From assembly GCA_947459205.1 (NCBI GenBank), contig CANHCR010000001.1, positions 1 to 64,000 on the forward strand: DNA of 64,000 nt, read 5' to 3'. Both the position numbers and the translations under genes were made by a program. Shown here piece after piece: positions 1 through 10,874 of this stretch. The notes below the pieces were generated by a model. That model searched no databases. It saw only the letters and a list, made by a program, of their open reading frames with translations, and was not told the origin of the DNA. Source of the stretch: Caryophanales bacterium (GTDB lineage Bacteria; Bacillota; Bacilli; Paenibacillales; CANHCR01). Numbering within the stretch: the stretch's first letter is position 1; the number at the start of each line of letters is the position of its first letter.

Positions 1-543
1 AAGGTGCCGCTCATCAATGCCGGTGATGGTAACAATGAGCATCCGACGCAAGCGTTGCTTGATTTGTATACGATGCGCAAGCAGTTCGGAGCAATCAAGG
101 GCTTGAATGTTGCGATTGTCGGTGATATTGAGCATAGTCGCGTGGCTCGTTCTAACCTTTGGGCGTTGCGTACGTTGGGGGCAAACGTTTCGTTCTGCGC
201 GCCTGAGCCAATGCGAGCGCCTGAGCTGGAGGCTTATGCTCCGTATGTGTCGATTGATGAAGCGATACAGGCGGATGTGGTGATGTTGCTCCGTGTACAG
301 TTGGAGCGTCACGATGGATCTGGAATTTTCAAATCGCGTGCAGATTATCGAGAACAGTATGGGTTGACGGTGGATCGCGCGGCGAAGATGAAGTCGCACG
401 CAATCATTATGCATCCGGCCCCTGTCAATCGGAATGTGGAGATTGATGATGAATTGGTCGAGTGTGCAACGTCCAAAATTTTTGAGCAGATGAGTAACGG
501 CGTACCGATTCGGATGGCAGTCGTCGAGCGGGCGCTTATATAG
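1..543 (+). CDS. pyrB: Aspartate carbamoyltransferase, C-terminal part (truncated by window start)
   Basis: In-frame from base 1; motifs NAGDGNNEHPTQALLDLYT and MHPAPVNRNVEI; first gene of a pyr operon. Confidence 0.95.
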   Translation, partial: KVPLINAGDGNNEHPTQALLDLYTMRKQFGAIKGLNVAIVGDIEHSRVARSNLWALRTLGANVSFCAPEPMRAPELEAYAPYVSIDEAIQADVVMLLRVQLERHDGSGIFKSRADYREQYGLTVDRAAKMKSHAIIMHPAPVNRNVEIDDELVECATSKIFEQMSNGVPIRMAVVERALI

Positions 544-557
544 CCAAGGAGGAAACG

Positions 558-1880
558 ATGGGAATCTGGTTGATTAACGGTAAGGTAGCAGGCAAAAACA
601 ATCGCCTGAGTGGACGACATTTTTTGATTGAGGACGGCTACATCGCAAAAACGTTAGATGCTAAGGGCAAAGTGGCGAACCCGGAGGACGCGAAATTTTC
701 CGGACATACCGTCATTGATTTGTCGGGCAAGTTGGTGTCGCCAGGCTTTATTGATGTTCATGTTCATTTCCGCGAACCTGGCTTCGAACATAAAGAGACG
801 ATACAGACTGGCTCGTTATCGGCCGCACGTGGTGGATTTACAACCGTTGCCTGCATGCCGAATACTCGTCCAGTCATTGATACGGTCGAAACCGTGGAGT
901 ATGTGCTGAATAAAGCACGCGAAGCAGGACTGATCAGAGTGCTTCCTTATGCTTGTATTACGAAGGGGGAACTCGGAAAAGAGTTGACCGATTTCGCAGC
1001 ACTTAAGGAAGCGGGTGCGTTTGCGTTTACCGATGACGGCGTCGGCGTGCAAAGCGCACAAATGATGAAAGATGCGATGAAAGTAGCTGTATCGCTCGAT
1101 ATGCCGATTGTCGCTCATTGCGAGGACGATACGATGATTGCTGGAGCGCCGGTTCATGAGGGAGAGTTCGCCAAACGCCACGGTTTGAAGGGAATTCCGA
1201 ATGAAGCCGAGGCGATTCATGTGGGCCGTGATATTCTGCTATCTGAAGCAACCGGAGCTCACTACCACGTTTGTCACGTTAGTACCGAACAGTCGGTGCG
1301 CTTAATCAGACAAGCGAAGAAACTCGGCTTGCGAGTGACGGCTGAGGTTTGTCCGCACCATTTAATCCTTAGCGACGAAGACATTCCTGGACTTGACGCC
1401 AATTGGAAAATGAATCCGCCACTTCGTTCGCCACGTGACGTGCAGGCAGTCATTGAGGCGTTGGAGGACGGTACGATTGATATGATTGTCACCGATCACG
1501 CACCGCATAGCGAGGAAGAAAAAGCGCGTGGCATGCAACTGGCACCTTTCGGCATCGTCGGTCTTGAAACGGCGTTTCCATTGTTATATACGAAGTTTGT
1601 GCAGACGGGACGCTGGTCGTTGCAATTTTTGTTGGATAAGATGACGCATTACCCTGCGCAGGTGTTCAAACTGCCTTGGGGTTCAATTGAGGAAGGCAAG
1701 GAAGCTGACCTAACAGTCATTGATTTGGATAAAGAAAAAGAAATTCAGCCGGCGGATTTTCTGTCGAAAAGCCGCAACACACCGTTTACTGGTTGGTCAT
1801 GTAAAGGCTGGCCGGTGATGACGATGGTGGCTGGTAAAGTCGTTTGGCGAGAGACATCTTTTAATATGGAGAAGGAGTGA
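558..1880 (+). CDS. pyrC: Dihydroorotase
   Basis: DVHVHFREPGFEHKET metal-binding motif and TDHAPHSEEEK; operon context. Confidence 0.96.
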   Translation: MGIWLINGKVAGKNNRLSGRHFLIEDGYIAKTLDAKGKVANPEDAKFSGHTVIDLSGKLVSPGFIDVHVHFREPGFEHKETIQTGSLSAARGGFTTVACMPNTRPVIDTVETVEYVLNKAREAGLIRVLPYACITKGELGKELTDFAALKEAGAFAFTDDGVGVQSAQMMKDAMKVAVSLDMPIVAHCEDDTMIAGAPVHEGEFAKRHGLKGIPNEAEAIHVGRDILLSEATGAHYHVCHVSTEQSVRLIRQAKKLGLRVTAEVCPHHLILSDEDIPGLDANWKMNPPLRSPRDVQAVIEALEDGTIDMIVTDHAPHSEEEKARGMQLAPFGIVGLETAFPLLYTKFVQTGRWSLQFLLDKMTHYPAQVFKLPWGSIEEGKEADLTVIDLDKEKEIQPADFLSKSRNTPFTGWSCKGWPVMTMVAGKVVWRETSFNMEKE

Positions 1881-1885
1881 GCGGC

Positions 1886-3013
1886 ATGCAGGCAAGATTG
1901 ATTCTGGAAGACGGTACTGTATTTAAGGGGAAATCGTTCGGCAGTACGCGCGAATCGTTTGGTGAAGTCGTATTTAATACAGGAATTACAGGTTACCAAG
2001 AGGTACTATCTGATCCGTCCTATTGCGGACAAATTGTCACGATGACGTACCCACTGATCGGAAATTATGGCATTAATCGCGATGATTTCGAAGCGATTCG
2101 CCCTTACATCCACGGGTTTGTCGTTCGTCAAGCGGAAGAAGTGCCGAGCAACTGGCGCGCATCGTTTACTCTTGATGATTTATTGAAACAATATGATATT
2201 CCAGGCATTAGCGAGATTGACACGCGCATGCTGACACGTAAAATTCGACATTTCGGAACGATGAAAAGCGTCATTACGACATCGTCTTTACCGGACGAGC
2301 ATTATGTCGAACAATTGAAATCGTTCGAGTTGATGAATGACCAGATTCAACGTGTTTCGACAGGGCAACTTTATTTCTCGCCAGGCACAGCTGAGCGCAT
2401 CGTACTCGTTGATTTTGGTTCAAAATCAGGGATTGTCCGTGAACTTGCGAAACGCAATTGTGATGTAGTCGTCGTTCCTTATGATGCGACGGCAGAACAA
2501 ATTCGTCGTCTGCGTCCTGATGGCGTGTTGCTTTCTAATGGTCCTGGGGATCCGAAAATGGTGCCACAGTCGATTGACACCATTCGTGAATTGGTTGGTG
2601 AAATACCGCTCTTCGGCATTTGTCTTGGACATCAATTGTTTGCGTTGGCATCTGGTGCAGATACGGCGAAAATGAAATTTGGTCATCGCGGAGGCAACCA
2701 TCCGGTCAAAGATTTGCTCCACAACCGTTGTTATATTACGTCCCAGAACCACGGTTACACAGTGCTCGAAGACTCGATTCAAGGCACGGATTTGGAAGTA
2801 ACCCACATCAATAACAATGATAAGACGATTGAAGGGCTTCGACATAAATCGGCACCAGCGTTCTCGGTTCAATATCATCCAGAAGCAGCACCTGGACCGT
2901 TCGATTCCAGTTACTTGTTTGATGAGTTTTTAGAGATGGTACGCAATTTTAAAACAGATGCAAAAGCAGCTCCGAGCCAAGCGCAGTTCGTAGCAGCGAC
3001 GAAGGGGGTTTAA
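1886..3013 (+). CDS. carA: Carbamoyl-phosphate synthase small subunit
   Basis: Glutamine amidotransferase motif [13 protein letters not shown] and [12 protein letters not shown]; the ORF track starts at an upstream GTG (1877). Confidence 0.96.
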   Translation: MQARLILEDGTVFKGKSFGSTRESFGEVVFNTGITGYQEVLSDPSYCGQIVTMTYPLIGNYGINRDDFEAIRPYIHGFVVRQAEEVPSNWRASFTLDDLLKQYDIPGISEIDTRMLTRKIRHFGTMKSVITTSSLPDEHYVEQLKSFELMNDQIQRVSTGQLYFSPGTAERIVLVDFGSKSGIVRELAKRNCDVVVVPYDATAEQIRRLRPDGVLLSNGPGDPKMVPQSIDTIRELVGEIPLFGICLGHQLFALASGADTAKMKFGHRGGNHPVKDLLHNRCYITSQNHGYTVLEDSIQGTDLEVTHINNNDKTIEGLRHKSAPAFSVQYHPEAAPGPFDSSYLFDEFLEMVRNFKTDAKAAPSQAQFVAATKGV

Positions 3014-3017
3014 GACG

Positions 3018-6000
3018 ATGCCGAAAAATACGAAGTTCAAGAAAATTCTCGTTATCGGCTCTGGTCCGATTGTTATTGGACAAGCCGCCGAGTTCGATTA
3101 TGCCGGCACACAGGCGTGTCAGGCGCTTAAAGAAGAAGGCTACGAAGTGGTCCTTATTAATAGCAACCCGGCAACCATTATGACGGATACGAATATGGCT
3201 GACAAAGTGTACATTGAGCCGATCACGCTAGATTTTGTCACGCAAATCATTCGTCAAGAACGTCCAGATGGCTTGTTGCCAACACTGGGTGGACAAACCG
3301 GATTGAACATGGCGATGCAACTTGCGAAAGCTGGAGTGCTTGAACGTGAAAATGTGCAATTGCTCGGTACGCAACTTAGTGCGATTGAGCAGGCGGAAGA
3401 CCGTGATTTGTTCCGTGAGTTGATGCGCACGTTGAAAATGCCAGTTCCGGAGAGCGTGATTGTCACGACAATTGAAGAGGCAGTGGATTTTGCTAATGAG
3501 ATCGGCTATCCAATTATTATTCGCCCTGCGTACACATTAGGTGGCACAGGTGGCGGTATTGTAACCAACGAAGAAGAACTGCGCGAAACGACTGCATCTG
3601 GTCTGAAATATAGCCCGATTGGTCAGTGTCTCGTCGAAAAAAGCATCGCTGGTTACAAGGAAATCGAGTATGAAGTGATGCGTGATTCCGCAGACAATTG
3701 TATTGTCGTATGTAATATGGAAAATATCGATCCGGTAGGCGTCCACACCGGAGATAGCATCGTTGTTGCGCCAAGTCAGACGCTTTCCGATCGTGAGTAT
3801 CAAATGCTAAGAACGGCGTCGCTCGATATTATCCAAGCACTCAAAATTGAGGGTGGTTGTAACGTTCAGTTGGCGCTAGATCCTCATAGTTATCAGTTTT
3901 ATGTGATTGAAGTGAATCCGCGTGTCAGTCGCTCATCGGCGCTCGCATCCAAAGCAACGGGCTATCCGATTGCGAAAATGGCGGCCAAAATTGCCGTTGG
4001 CTACACGCTTGATGAACTGATTAACCCAGTGACAGGACAAACGTACGCATGTTTCGAGCCGACACTTGATTACATCGTTTCGAAAATTCCGCGTTGGCCA
4101 TTCGATAAGTTTACGCAAGCGAATCGCAAACTCGGAACGCAGATGAAAGCGACTGGCGAAGTAATGGCGATTGGCCGGACTTTTGAAGAATCTTTGCACA
4201 AAGCGATTCGCTCATTGGAAATCGGCACGCATCGTTTGTTCATCAAAGATTTGCATGAAGTCAATAACGAACAATTGGAGCAACGTCTGGTCAAAGCAGA
4301 TGATGAGCGCTTGTTCTTGGTGGCGGAAGCGTATCGTCGTGGCTACACGTTGGAGCAAATCAACGATTTGACCAAGATCGATTGGTGGTTTTTGACGAAA
4401 CTAGAAAAGATGGTGAAGTTCGAATCGTTAATCGCCAATTCGCAGTTAGATGCTGCGTTTTTGACCGAAGCAAAGCGGATGGGCTTCAGCGATCGTTCGA
4501 TTGCCGAGATTCGTGCGTTGAACAACCAACAATCGGGAACGACGGAATTGGAAGTACGCGAATTACGCAAACAATTCGCGATTCAACCGGTATATAAAAT
4601 GGTTGATACGTGTGCAGCCGAATTTGAAGCATCGACACCATACTACTACTCCACTTATGAGACCGAAGATGAGGCGGTTCAATCCGAGAAACCGAAAGTC
4701 ATCGTACTTGGATCGGGTCCAATCCGCATCGGACAAGGCATTGAGTTCGACTATTCTACAGTACATGCCGTTTGGGCGATTCAAGATGCAGGCTACGAAG
4801 CGGTCATCATCAATAACAACCCAGAAACGGTATCCACGGATTTCAGTACGTCTGACCAATTATTCTTTGAACCGCTTTTCTTTGAAGATGTCATGAACAT
4901 CATCGAACATGTCAAACCGCTTGGTGTAATCGTTCAATTCGGCGGACAAACGGCGATCAACTTGGCGGCGCCATTATCAAAGGCCGGCGTCAAGATACTT
5001 GGTTCGAGTCTTGAAAGCATCGACAACGCAGAAGATCGAAAAAAATTCGAAGCACTTTTGAAACGACTCGAAATTGCTCAACCGCCGGGGAACACGGTTA
5101 CGGATGTCGATCAAGCGGTTGAAACGGCGCAAAAACTTGGTTATCCAGTACTTGTCAGACCGTCTTATGTTCTCGGCGGTCGAGCGATGGAAATCGTATA
5201 TTCCGATGCAGAATTATTGAATTATATGAAAGAAGCGGTCAAAATTAATCCGGAGCATCCAGTCTTGATCGATCGCTACATGCTTGGCAAAGAAGTGGAA
5301 GTGGATGCGATTTGTGATGGCGAGACCGTACTCATACCTGGAATCATGGAACACATTGAACGGGCCGGCGTACACTCTGGTGACTCCATCGCTGTCTATC
5401 CACCACAAACACTCGATGCGGCAACGAAAGATAAGGTTGTCGACATGACGATTCGGATTGCTCGCGCGTTGAACGTGGTTGGAATGATCAACATTCAATT
5501 CGTTATTTTCAACAACGAAGTATACGTCATTGAGGTGAACCCACGTTCTTCTCGTACCGTGCCGTTTTTGAGCAAAATTACAAACGTGCCGATGGCAAAT
5601 GTAGCGACCAAAGCCATTCTCGGTCAAAGCTTGGCAAAACTCGGTTATCAAACAGGCCTCTGGCCAGAAGACGACCATGTATCCGTTAAAGTGCCGGTAT
5701 TCTCGTTTGCGAAGTTGCGCCGTGTAGACACGACGCTCGGACCAGAGATGAAATCGACTGGTGAGGTAATGGGGCGTGACGTCAACTTTGCCAAAGCATT
5801 GTATAAAGGTTTGATTGGCTCCGGCATGAAAATCCCGCCGGCAGGTTCGATTATTGCGACGGTAGCTGACAAGGATAAAGCGGAGGCGACAGCCATTTTG
5901 CGCGGTTACTACGAGTTGGGTTACACCATTGTTGCAACAGGTGGTACTGCCGATTATTTGGAAAAAGCGGGGATCCCGGTGAAGCGGGTGCTGAAGCTAA

Positions 6001-6227
6001 GCGAAGGCTCGCCAAATATTTTAGATTTGATTCGCAATGGAGAGGCTTCGTATATCGTTAACACGTTGACGAAAGGCAAGACACCTGAACGCGATGGATT
6101 CCGCATTCGACGTGAAGCGGTAGAAAACGGAATCGTTTGTATGACATCGTTGGATACGGTTAATGCATTGTTGCACGTGTTGCAAACCATTCATTTTACA
6201 TCCAGACCGATGCCGGTTATGAACTAA
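3018..6227 (+). CDS. carB: Carbamoyl-phosphate synthase large subunit
   Basis: 1069 aa, duplicated ATP-grasp halves ([20 protein letters not shown] / [20 protein letters not shown]). Confidence 0.97.
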   Translation: MPKNTKFKKILVIGSGPIVIGQAAEFDYAGTQACQALKEEGYEVVLINSNPATIMTDTNMADKVYIEPITLDFVTQIIRQERPDGLLPTLGGQTGLNMAMQLAKAGVLERENVQLLGTQLSAIEQAEDRDLFRELMRTLKMPVPESVIVTTIEEAVDFANEIGYPIIIRPAYTLGGTGGGIVTNEEELRETTASGLKYSPIGQCLVEKSIAGYKEIEYEVMRDSADNCIVVCNMENIDPVGVHTGDSIVVAPSQTLSDREYQMLRTASLDIIQALKIEGGCNVQLALDPHSYQFYVIEVNPRVSRSSALASKATGYPIAKMAAKIAVGYTLDELINPVTGQTYACFEPTLDYIVSKIPRWPFDKFTQANRKLGTQMKATGEVMAIGRTFEESLHKAIRSLEIGTHRLFIKDLHEVNNEQLEQRLVKADDERLFLVAEAYRRGYTLEQINDLTKIDWWFLTKLEKMVKFESLIANSQLDAAFLTEAKRMGFSDRSIAEIRALNNQQSGTTELEVRELRKQFAIQPVYKMVDTCAAEFEASTPYYYSTYETEDEAVQSEKPKVIVLGSGPIRIGQGIEFDYSTVHAVWAIQDAGYEAVIINNNPETVSTDFSTSDQLFFEPLFFEDVMNIIEHVKPLGVIVQFGGQTAINLAAPLSKAGVKILGSSLESIDNAEDRKKFEALLKRLEIAQPPGNTVTDVDQAVETAQKLGYPVLVRPSYVLGGRAMEIVYSDAELLNYMKEAVKINPEHPVLIDRYMLGKEVEVDAICDGETVLIPGIMEHIERAGVHSGDSIAVYPPQTLDAATKDKVVDMTIRIARALNVVGMINIQFVIFNNEVYVIEVNPRSSRTVPFLSKITNVPMANVATKAILGQSLAKLGYQTGLWPEDDHVSVKVPVFSFAKLRRVDTTLGPEMKSTGEVMGRDVNFAKALYKGLIGSGMKIPPAGSIIATVADKDKAEATAILRGYYELGYTIVATGGTADYLEKAGIPVKRVLKLSEGSPNILDLIRNGEASYIVNTLTKGKTPERDGFRIRREAVENGIVCMTSLDTVNALLHVLQTIHFTSRPMPVMN

Positions 6228-6230
6228 TTA

Positions 6231-6280
6231 AATGAGAGCGGACTTAAACGGGTATGATACCGAAGTTGAGTCCGCTTCAT
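6231..6280. promoter_or_regulatory. Long intergenic hairpin between carB and pyrF
   Basis: AATGAGAGCGGACTTAA...TTGAGTCCGCTTCATT arms enclosing an inner GGTAT/ATACC hairpin. Confidence 0.6.
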
Positions 6281-6305
6281 TTCCATATGGTGAGGAGGAC
6301 GTGTA

Positions 6306-7022
6306 ATGTCAGAAAGTTGGAAGCATGCGGAACGTGTGATGGTAGCGCTCGATTATCCGCACGCTGCCGCTGCTGAGCGACTGCTCGAACAACTGAGCGG
6401 AACCGGCTGCTATTTGAAAGTGGGAATGCAACTGTATTACGCGGAGGGCCCACAGTTTGTCAAACAATTGAAGCAACGCGGTTATAAAGTATTTCTCGAT
6501 TTGAAACTGCACGATATCCCGAACACGGTGCGTGGGGCGGCGGCGAGTATAACTTCTTTAGGAGTTGATATGTTCAACGTGCATGCCGCAGGTGGAATCA
6601 AAATGATGGAACATGCATTGCTTGGCGTGCAGGACGTGGCGCCGCAGCACCGGCCTACGATCATTGCTGTGACGCAACTAACGAGCACAACGAAGCCTGT
6701 TATGAATGAAGAAATCGGTGTGAGCGGTGAAGTGGTTGATTGTGTATTGCGATATAGTCACTCGGCTCGTATGGCAGGTTTGGATGGTGTGGTCGCATCA
6801 CCACAAGAGGTAAAAAGGATAAAACAGCAGTGCGGCGAATCTTTTATAACAGTTACGCCAGGCATACGGCCGACCGGTGCTGCTCAGGATGATCAATCTA
6901 GAGTGATGACGCCTGCAGAAGCGTTCGCAGAGGGCACGGATTTTATCGTGGTAGGCCGACCGATTACGAGTGCGCCAGAACCGCGTGAGGCATTGGCAGC
7001 GATGATTCAATCTATTTTATAA
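6306..7022 (+). CDS. pyrF: Orotidine-5'-phosphate decarboxylase
   Basis: VFLDLKLHDIPNTV motif; TPGIRP and VVGRPIT motifs. Confidence 0.96.
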   Translation: MSESWKHAERVMVALDYPHAAAAERLLEQLSGTGCYLKVGMQLYYAEGPQFVKQLKQRGYKVFLDLKLHDIPNTVRGAAASITSLGVDMFNVHAAGGIKMMEHALLGVQDVAPQHRPTIIAVTQLTSTTKPVMNEEIGVSGEVVDCVLRYSHSARMAGLDGVVASPQEVKRIKQQCGESFITVTPGIRPTGAAQDDQSRVMTPAEAFAEGTDFIVVGRPITSAPEPREALAAMIQSIL

Positions 7023-7040
7023 AGTGGAGGTTATTGTTAG

Positions 7041-7691
7041 ATGAGTGCATGGACGCAAACACAAATTGCACAAACGATTGCACAAAAACTATTGGCGATT
7101 CAAGCGGTCAGTTTACGTCCGCAACAACCATTTGTATGGACATCCGGTTTGAAATCACCAATCTATTGTGATAATCGTTTGACGATGTCTTATCCAGAAG
7201 TACGTGATTTGATCGCGGATGGGTTTGCCGCTGTCATTAAGGAGCAATTCGCTGAGTGTGAGGTGGTCGCTGGCACTGCGACAGCAGGCATCCCGCATGC
7301 AGCATGGGTCGCGCAGAAACTCGATCTGCCGATGATTTATGTGCGTGATAAGGCCAAAGGTCACGGTAAAGAAAATCTGATCGAGGGACATTTACTAAGT
7401 GGCAAAAAGGTCGTTGTCATCGAAGATTTGATATCGACAGGTGGCAGTTCGATTAAGGCGGCACAAGCCGTGCGTGCGGCTGGCGCCGAAGTGATTGGTG
7501 TCGTGGCGATTTTTTCCTACCAATTTTCACAGGCGGAAAACATGTTTGCTGATGCGCAACTTCCGCTCGTAACATTAAGCAATTACTCGGTCTTATTAGA
7601 TGAGGCACTGGCAGCGGGGGTCATTCAAAGCAGTGATTTGGAATCTTTGAGAGCGTGGCGGGCCAATCCTGCGGAATATAAAGCCACATAA
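7041..7691 (+). CDS. pyrE: Orotate phosphoribosyltransferase
   Basis: PRPP-binding motif VVVIEDLISTGGSS; adjacent to pyrF. Confidence 0.96.
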   Translation: MSAWTQTQIAQTIAQKLLAIQAVSLRPQQPFVWTSGLKSPIYCDNRLTMSYPEVRDLIADGFAAVIKEQFAECEVVAGTATAGIPHAAWVAQKLDLPMIYVRDKAKGHGKENLIEGHLLSGKKVVVIEDLISTGGSSIKAAQAVRAAGAEVIGVVAIFSYQFSQAENMFADAQLPLVTLSNYSVLLDEALAAGVIQSSDLESLRAWRANPAEYKAT

Positions 7692-7704
7692 TGAGGTGAT
7701 GGCA

Positions 7705-8676
7705 ATGACAAGACGTGGTTGGGCGTTTGTAATCATCAGCGTGCTGTTTTTGGGTATGGTGGTCATTCGTTCTGTAGTCGGTACTTCTGAATCGGAATCG
7801 TTGACATTCACAGGGATTGAAGATGGATGGCAAGAGTCAGTGGTTGAACAGACTGGAGATGGAACAGACAAAATTTTATTGCTATCGGTGGAAGGTGTCA
7901 TTGCTGAATCGGAAGGTCTCAACGGTTCATTCAGTGCATCGAAATTCATCTCGCAGCTGAATCAGGCGATGGATGATGAAGACGTGCAGGCAGTTGTCAT
8001 TCAAGTCGACAGTCCAGGTGGAACAGTCGTTCATTCCGAGCAAATTCATGACAAAATCGTCGAGGTTCAAAAAAGTGGAATCCCAGTCGTTGTCAGCATG
8101 GGAGCTACCGCTGCGTCGGGTGGATATTATATTTCGGCGCCTGCTGATGTAATTGTGGCCAGTCCGTCCACGTTGACCGGCAGTTTAGGTGTAATTTTCA
8201 CGATTCCGAATTTAGAGAAAGCCGCGGATTGGATCGGTTATTCAGAAACTCGAATCACGAGCGGGAAGATGAAAGATATCGGCAGTCCACTTAAAAAAAT
8301 AAGCGATGAAGAAAGACAAGTGTTTCAGACATTGGTCGATGAAAGTTATCAGCAATTTGTCGATGTAATCGCGAAAGGCAGAAATTTGTCGAAAACAGAA
8401 GTGTTGAAATTGGCAGACGGCCGCATATATTCTGGTAAGCAGGCAAAAAAGGTGAAACTTGTCGATAAACTCGGCTACCTGGAAGACGCTATTGAAGAGG
8501 CTGCCAATCAAATTCAGTCTGATGATTATACGGTCGTTCAATATGAAGATCCATTCTCGCTGCAATCATTACTTGGAGGTTCATTTTTTAGAAGTTCATC
8601 TGATTTGAACGACATCGTTCGTCAAGTTATTCCTGTCAATCAATATGAGCCTCAATTGTTGTATTTACATGATTAG
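7705..8676 (+). CDS. sppA: Signal peptide peptidase SppA, S49 family
   Basis: N-terminal TM segment, VDSPGGTV, ATAASGGYYISAPAD and TGSLGVIF motifs. Confidence 0.92.
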   Translation: MTRRGWAFVIISVLFLGMVVIRSVVGTSESESLTFTGIEDGWQESVVEQTGDGTDKILLLSVEGVIAESEGLNGSFSASKFISQLNQAMDDEDVQAVVIQVDSPGGTVVHSEQIHDKIVEVQKSGIPVVVSMGATAASGGYYISAPADVIVASPSTLTGSLGVIFTIPNLEKAADWIGYSETRITSGKMKDIGSPLKKISDEERQVFQTLVDESYQQFVDVIAKGRNLSKTEVLKLADGRIYSGKQAKKVKLVDKLGYLEDAIEEAANQIQSDDYTVVQYEDPFSLQSLLGGSFFRSSSDLNDIVRQVIPVNQYEPQLLYLHD

Positions 8677-8678
8677 CG

Positions 8679-9227
8679 ATGACTTTGACGGAGAGGAGTG
8701 ATGAGCGAGTGGATGATCAACAACGTTTACAGGAAACGCAGGCGACCGAAGAAGAGGTTGCCGAGCGGGAAGTAGATGCTGTGGCAGTGGAAGAGATTAT
8801 TTATGCAGGATTTTGGTTACGTTTATTGGCGTTCCTTTTGGACTCGGTCGCTTTGTATAGCCTCAACATCATTTTGCGTTTGATTGCAGGTCAAACAATT
8901 GATAGTCCGTCCTTTGGATTCCTGTTTCTCGAATTCATCTATGCGCTTGTCTACTATGTGGGAATGACCACAGCATTCGGACAAACGTTAGGAAAAATGG
9001 TGTTTGGCATTAAAGTGATACGCAATGTGTCGCATGATAATAGTGTTTTGGGGACAATGTTGTATCGAGAATTGTTTGGTAAATTCTTGTCGATGATTAC
9101 ATTCGGCATTGGATTTTTAATGATTGGCTGGAGTCGGAATCACCGCGGTCTGCATGATTTAATTGCCGATACCAGTGTCATTATATCTGTGGAGCGGGGG
9201 ATGAATGATGAGCGAAAGAGTGCATAG
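8679..9227 (+). CDS. RDD family membrane protein
   Basis: FWLRLLAFLLDSVALY (R-D motif), GQTLGKMVFGIKVI, hydrophobic helices. Confidence 0.85.
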   Translation: MTLTERSDERVDDQQRLQETQATEEEVAEREVDAVAVEEIIYAGFWLRLLAFLLDSVALYSLNIILRLIAGQTIDSPSFGFLFLEFIYALVYYVGMTTAFGQTLGKMVFGIKVIRNVSHDNSVLGTMLYRELFGKFLSMITFGIGFLMIGWSRNHRGLHDLIADTSVIISVERGMNDERKSA

Positions 9228-9723
9228 TAAAGATGTGAAGGCTGCAGTCATGCGTAAACTAGAGGAGCGCGGGGTATCGCTTGTCGACATAGCTGAAATC
9301 GTGTTAGCGATGCAGTCTCCTTATTACCCGAATCTACAAATCGAGCAATGCATCGAAAGTGTACAAAAAGTGTTGGAGAAGCGAGAAATGCAACATGCGA
9401 TTCTGGTCGGTATCGAACTAGATGTGATGGCGGAAAAAGGGATGCTATCGGAACCGCTTCAATCGCTCGTAACTCAGGATGAAGGTCTTTTTGGTTGTGA
9501 TGAAACCTTGGCGCTTGGCTCTGTGCTTGGTTATGGAAGCATTGCTGTGACTACGTTCGGACATCTCGATAAGCATAAGGTGGGCATCATAAAACGATTG
9601 GATACAAAAGTCGGCAATGGCGTGCATACATTTTTGGACGACTTGATTGCAAGTGTAGCCGCATCTGCTTCGAGCCGGATTGCACATCGACTGCGTGACG
9701 AGGAAGAGCGAGGAAATCCATAA
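9208..9723 (+). CDS. Phosphatidylglycerophosphatase A-like protein (YutG type)
   Basis: GILV-type core DEGLFGCDETLALGSVLGYGSIAVTTFGHLDKHKVGIIKRLD and C-terminal FLDDLIASVAA. Confidence 0.75.
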   Translation: MSERVHSKDVKAAVMRKLEERGVSLVDIAEIVLAMQSPYYPNLQIEQCIESVQKVLEKREMQHAILVGIELDVMAEKGMLSEPLQSLVTQDEGLFGCDETLALGSVLGYGSIAVTTFGHLDKHKVGIIKRLDTKVGNGVHTFLDDLIASVAASASSRIAHRLRDEEERGNP

Positions 9724-9816
9724 ATCTGCTTGATTTATGTCGGTCCATCATGTATATTAAACGTTGTGTCTGTGGAATATAATTTCGTCGTTTTGCGAAA
9801 TCAGCTTCCATCGGGC

Positions 9817-9890
9817 GGGCCCTTAGCTCAGTTGGTTAGAGCGGTCGGCTCATAACCGATTGGTCGGGGGTTCGAGTCCCTCAGGGCCCA
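9817..9890 (+). tRNA. tRNA-Met (CAT anticodon; could be an Ile2-type CAT tRNA)
   Basis: Cloverleaf GGGCCCTTAGCTCAGTTGG...CTCATAA...GGTTCGAGTCCC...AGGGCCCA. Confidence 0.93.
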
Positions 9891-9956
9891 TACAAACGTT
9901 TCCGGTTGAATGATTCGATCGGAGGCGTTTTTTGTTTGCTGATTTTGATGAAATGC

Positions 9957-9993
9957 AAAAACCGTTCAAGTTGCAATGAACTTGAACGGTTTT
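9957..9993. terminator. Bidirectional hairpin terminator downstream of tRNA-Met
   Basis: AAAACCGTTCAAGTTGCAATGAACTTGAACGGTTTT. Confidence 0.75.
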
Positions 9994-9995
9994 GC

Positions 9996-10040
9996 GTATG
10001 ACCTGTGACGGGATCGAACCGCCGACCCCTACCCTGTCAA
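9996..10040 (-). repeat. att-like direct repeat: displaced 3' fragment of tRNA-Val
   Basis: 45-bp GTATGACCTGTGACGGGATCGAACCGCCGACCCCTACCCTGTCAA identical to 11526-11570. Confidence 0.9.
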
Positions 10041-10173
10041 AGTACCTATGGTTGGTTTGTTAGGTGTCGTTTAGCGCACAAACCCCCATAATTCGGGGGT
10101 CTGTTGCACCGTGCGTGTCGTCTGAAATCGGGCGTAATCGCCCCGAGATTTTAAGTGTGCCGTCAACATGTCG

Positions 10174-10572
10174 TCAATGATGATATAATTTTAATTCGCA
10201 AAAATTAGTCATGGCATCAAAGTCTCTATCTTGATGTAACAAAGGACAATCGTTTTCAATGGCGATTGCAGCGATGATACAATCGTTTGTTTTTCTAATT
10301 GTAATTCCTTTTTCGCGCCCCGTTCTGTAAATCTCTGCAGCGTGAATATATGTTTTGATCGGTATAGCATGTAGAATGTCCAATTGAAGTAAAGCGTTTC
10401 TGGTTTTTTCGAATTGTTGCGGGTGTCTGATTCCTTGAAGGATTTCGGTTAAGATGAGATCTGTAATAGCAATTCTTACGCGATTAGTAATCAGTTCCTT
10501 CAACAAATTCGTTTGATTCAATGGAGTTCCATTAAAAAAGGGAATCCAGACACTTGTATCGAAGATAATCAT
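10174..10572 (-). CDS. vapC: PIN-domain ribonuclease toxin (VapC type)
   Basis: MIIFDTSVWIPFF with acidic residues TEIL and NDCIIAAIAI, HQDRDFD; start overlaps the upstream antitoxin stop. Confidence 0.88.
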   Translation of the reverse strand: MIIFDTSVWIPFFNGTPLNQTNLLKELITNRVRIAITDLILTEILQGIRHPQQFEKTRNALLQLDILHAIPIKTYIHAAEIYRTGREKGITIRKTNDCIIAAIAIENDCPLLHQDRDFDAMTNFCELKLYHH

Positions 10573-10772
10573 GGTTGTTCGCCGCGAAATGAATGTAAAT
10601 CGCCATCCCAAGTGACATTCCCTTCAAGCGAAAGAAGTTCCTGATAAGCATGAAATTTAAGGATTTGTGTCACAGCGGATTGTATGGCTTCTTGTTCAGT
10701 CGAAGTGTGGAACCATTCCTTTAATTTGGCCAATTCGTGTTCATCCATTTTAATTTTGATTTCTTTTAACAT
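10569..10772 (-). CDS. vapB: VapB-type antitoxin
   Basis: Small 67 aa protein directly upstream of and overlapping the PIN toxin; C-terminal WDGDLHSFRGEQP. Confidence 0.75.
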   Translation of the reverse strand: MLKEIKIKMDEHELAKLKEWFHTSTEQEAIQSAVTQILKFHAYQELLSLEGNVTWDGDLHSFRGEQP

Positions 10773-10813
10773 AGGCGCATCATCCTTTTCGTTTACTGTG
10801 ACGATATATAATA

Positions 10814-10835
10814 ATTATACTGAAAAAAGTATAAG
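10814..10835. promoter_or_regulatory. Inverted repeat between vapB and dinB, candidate operator
   Basis: TTATACT-GAAAAA-AGTATAA. Confidence 0.45.
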
Positions 10836-10874
10836 TTGTGAAAAAATATTTATTCGGAAGAGGAGAATTTTTTA

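Noticed and set aside
9001-9300. Overlap of RDD and PgpA-like ORFs as a frameshift or pseudogene
   Set aside because: A short ATG overlap (9208-9227) between two intact frames is ordinary translational coupling.
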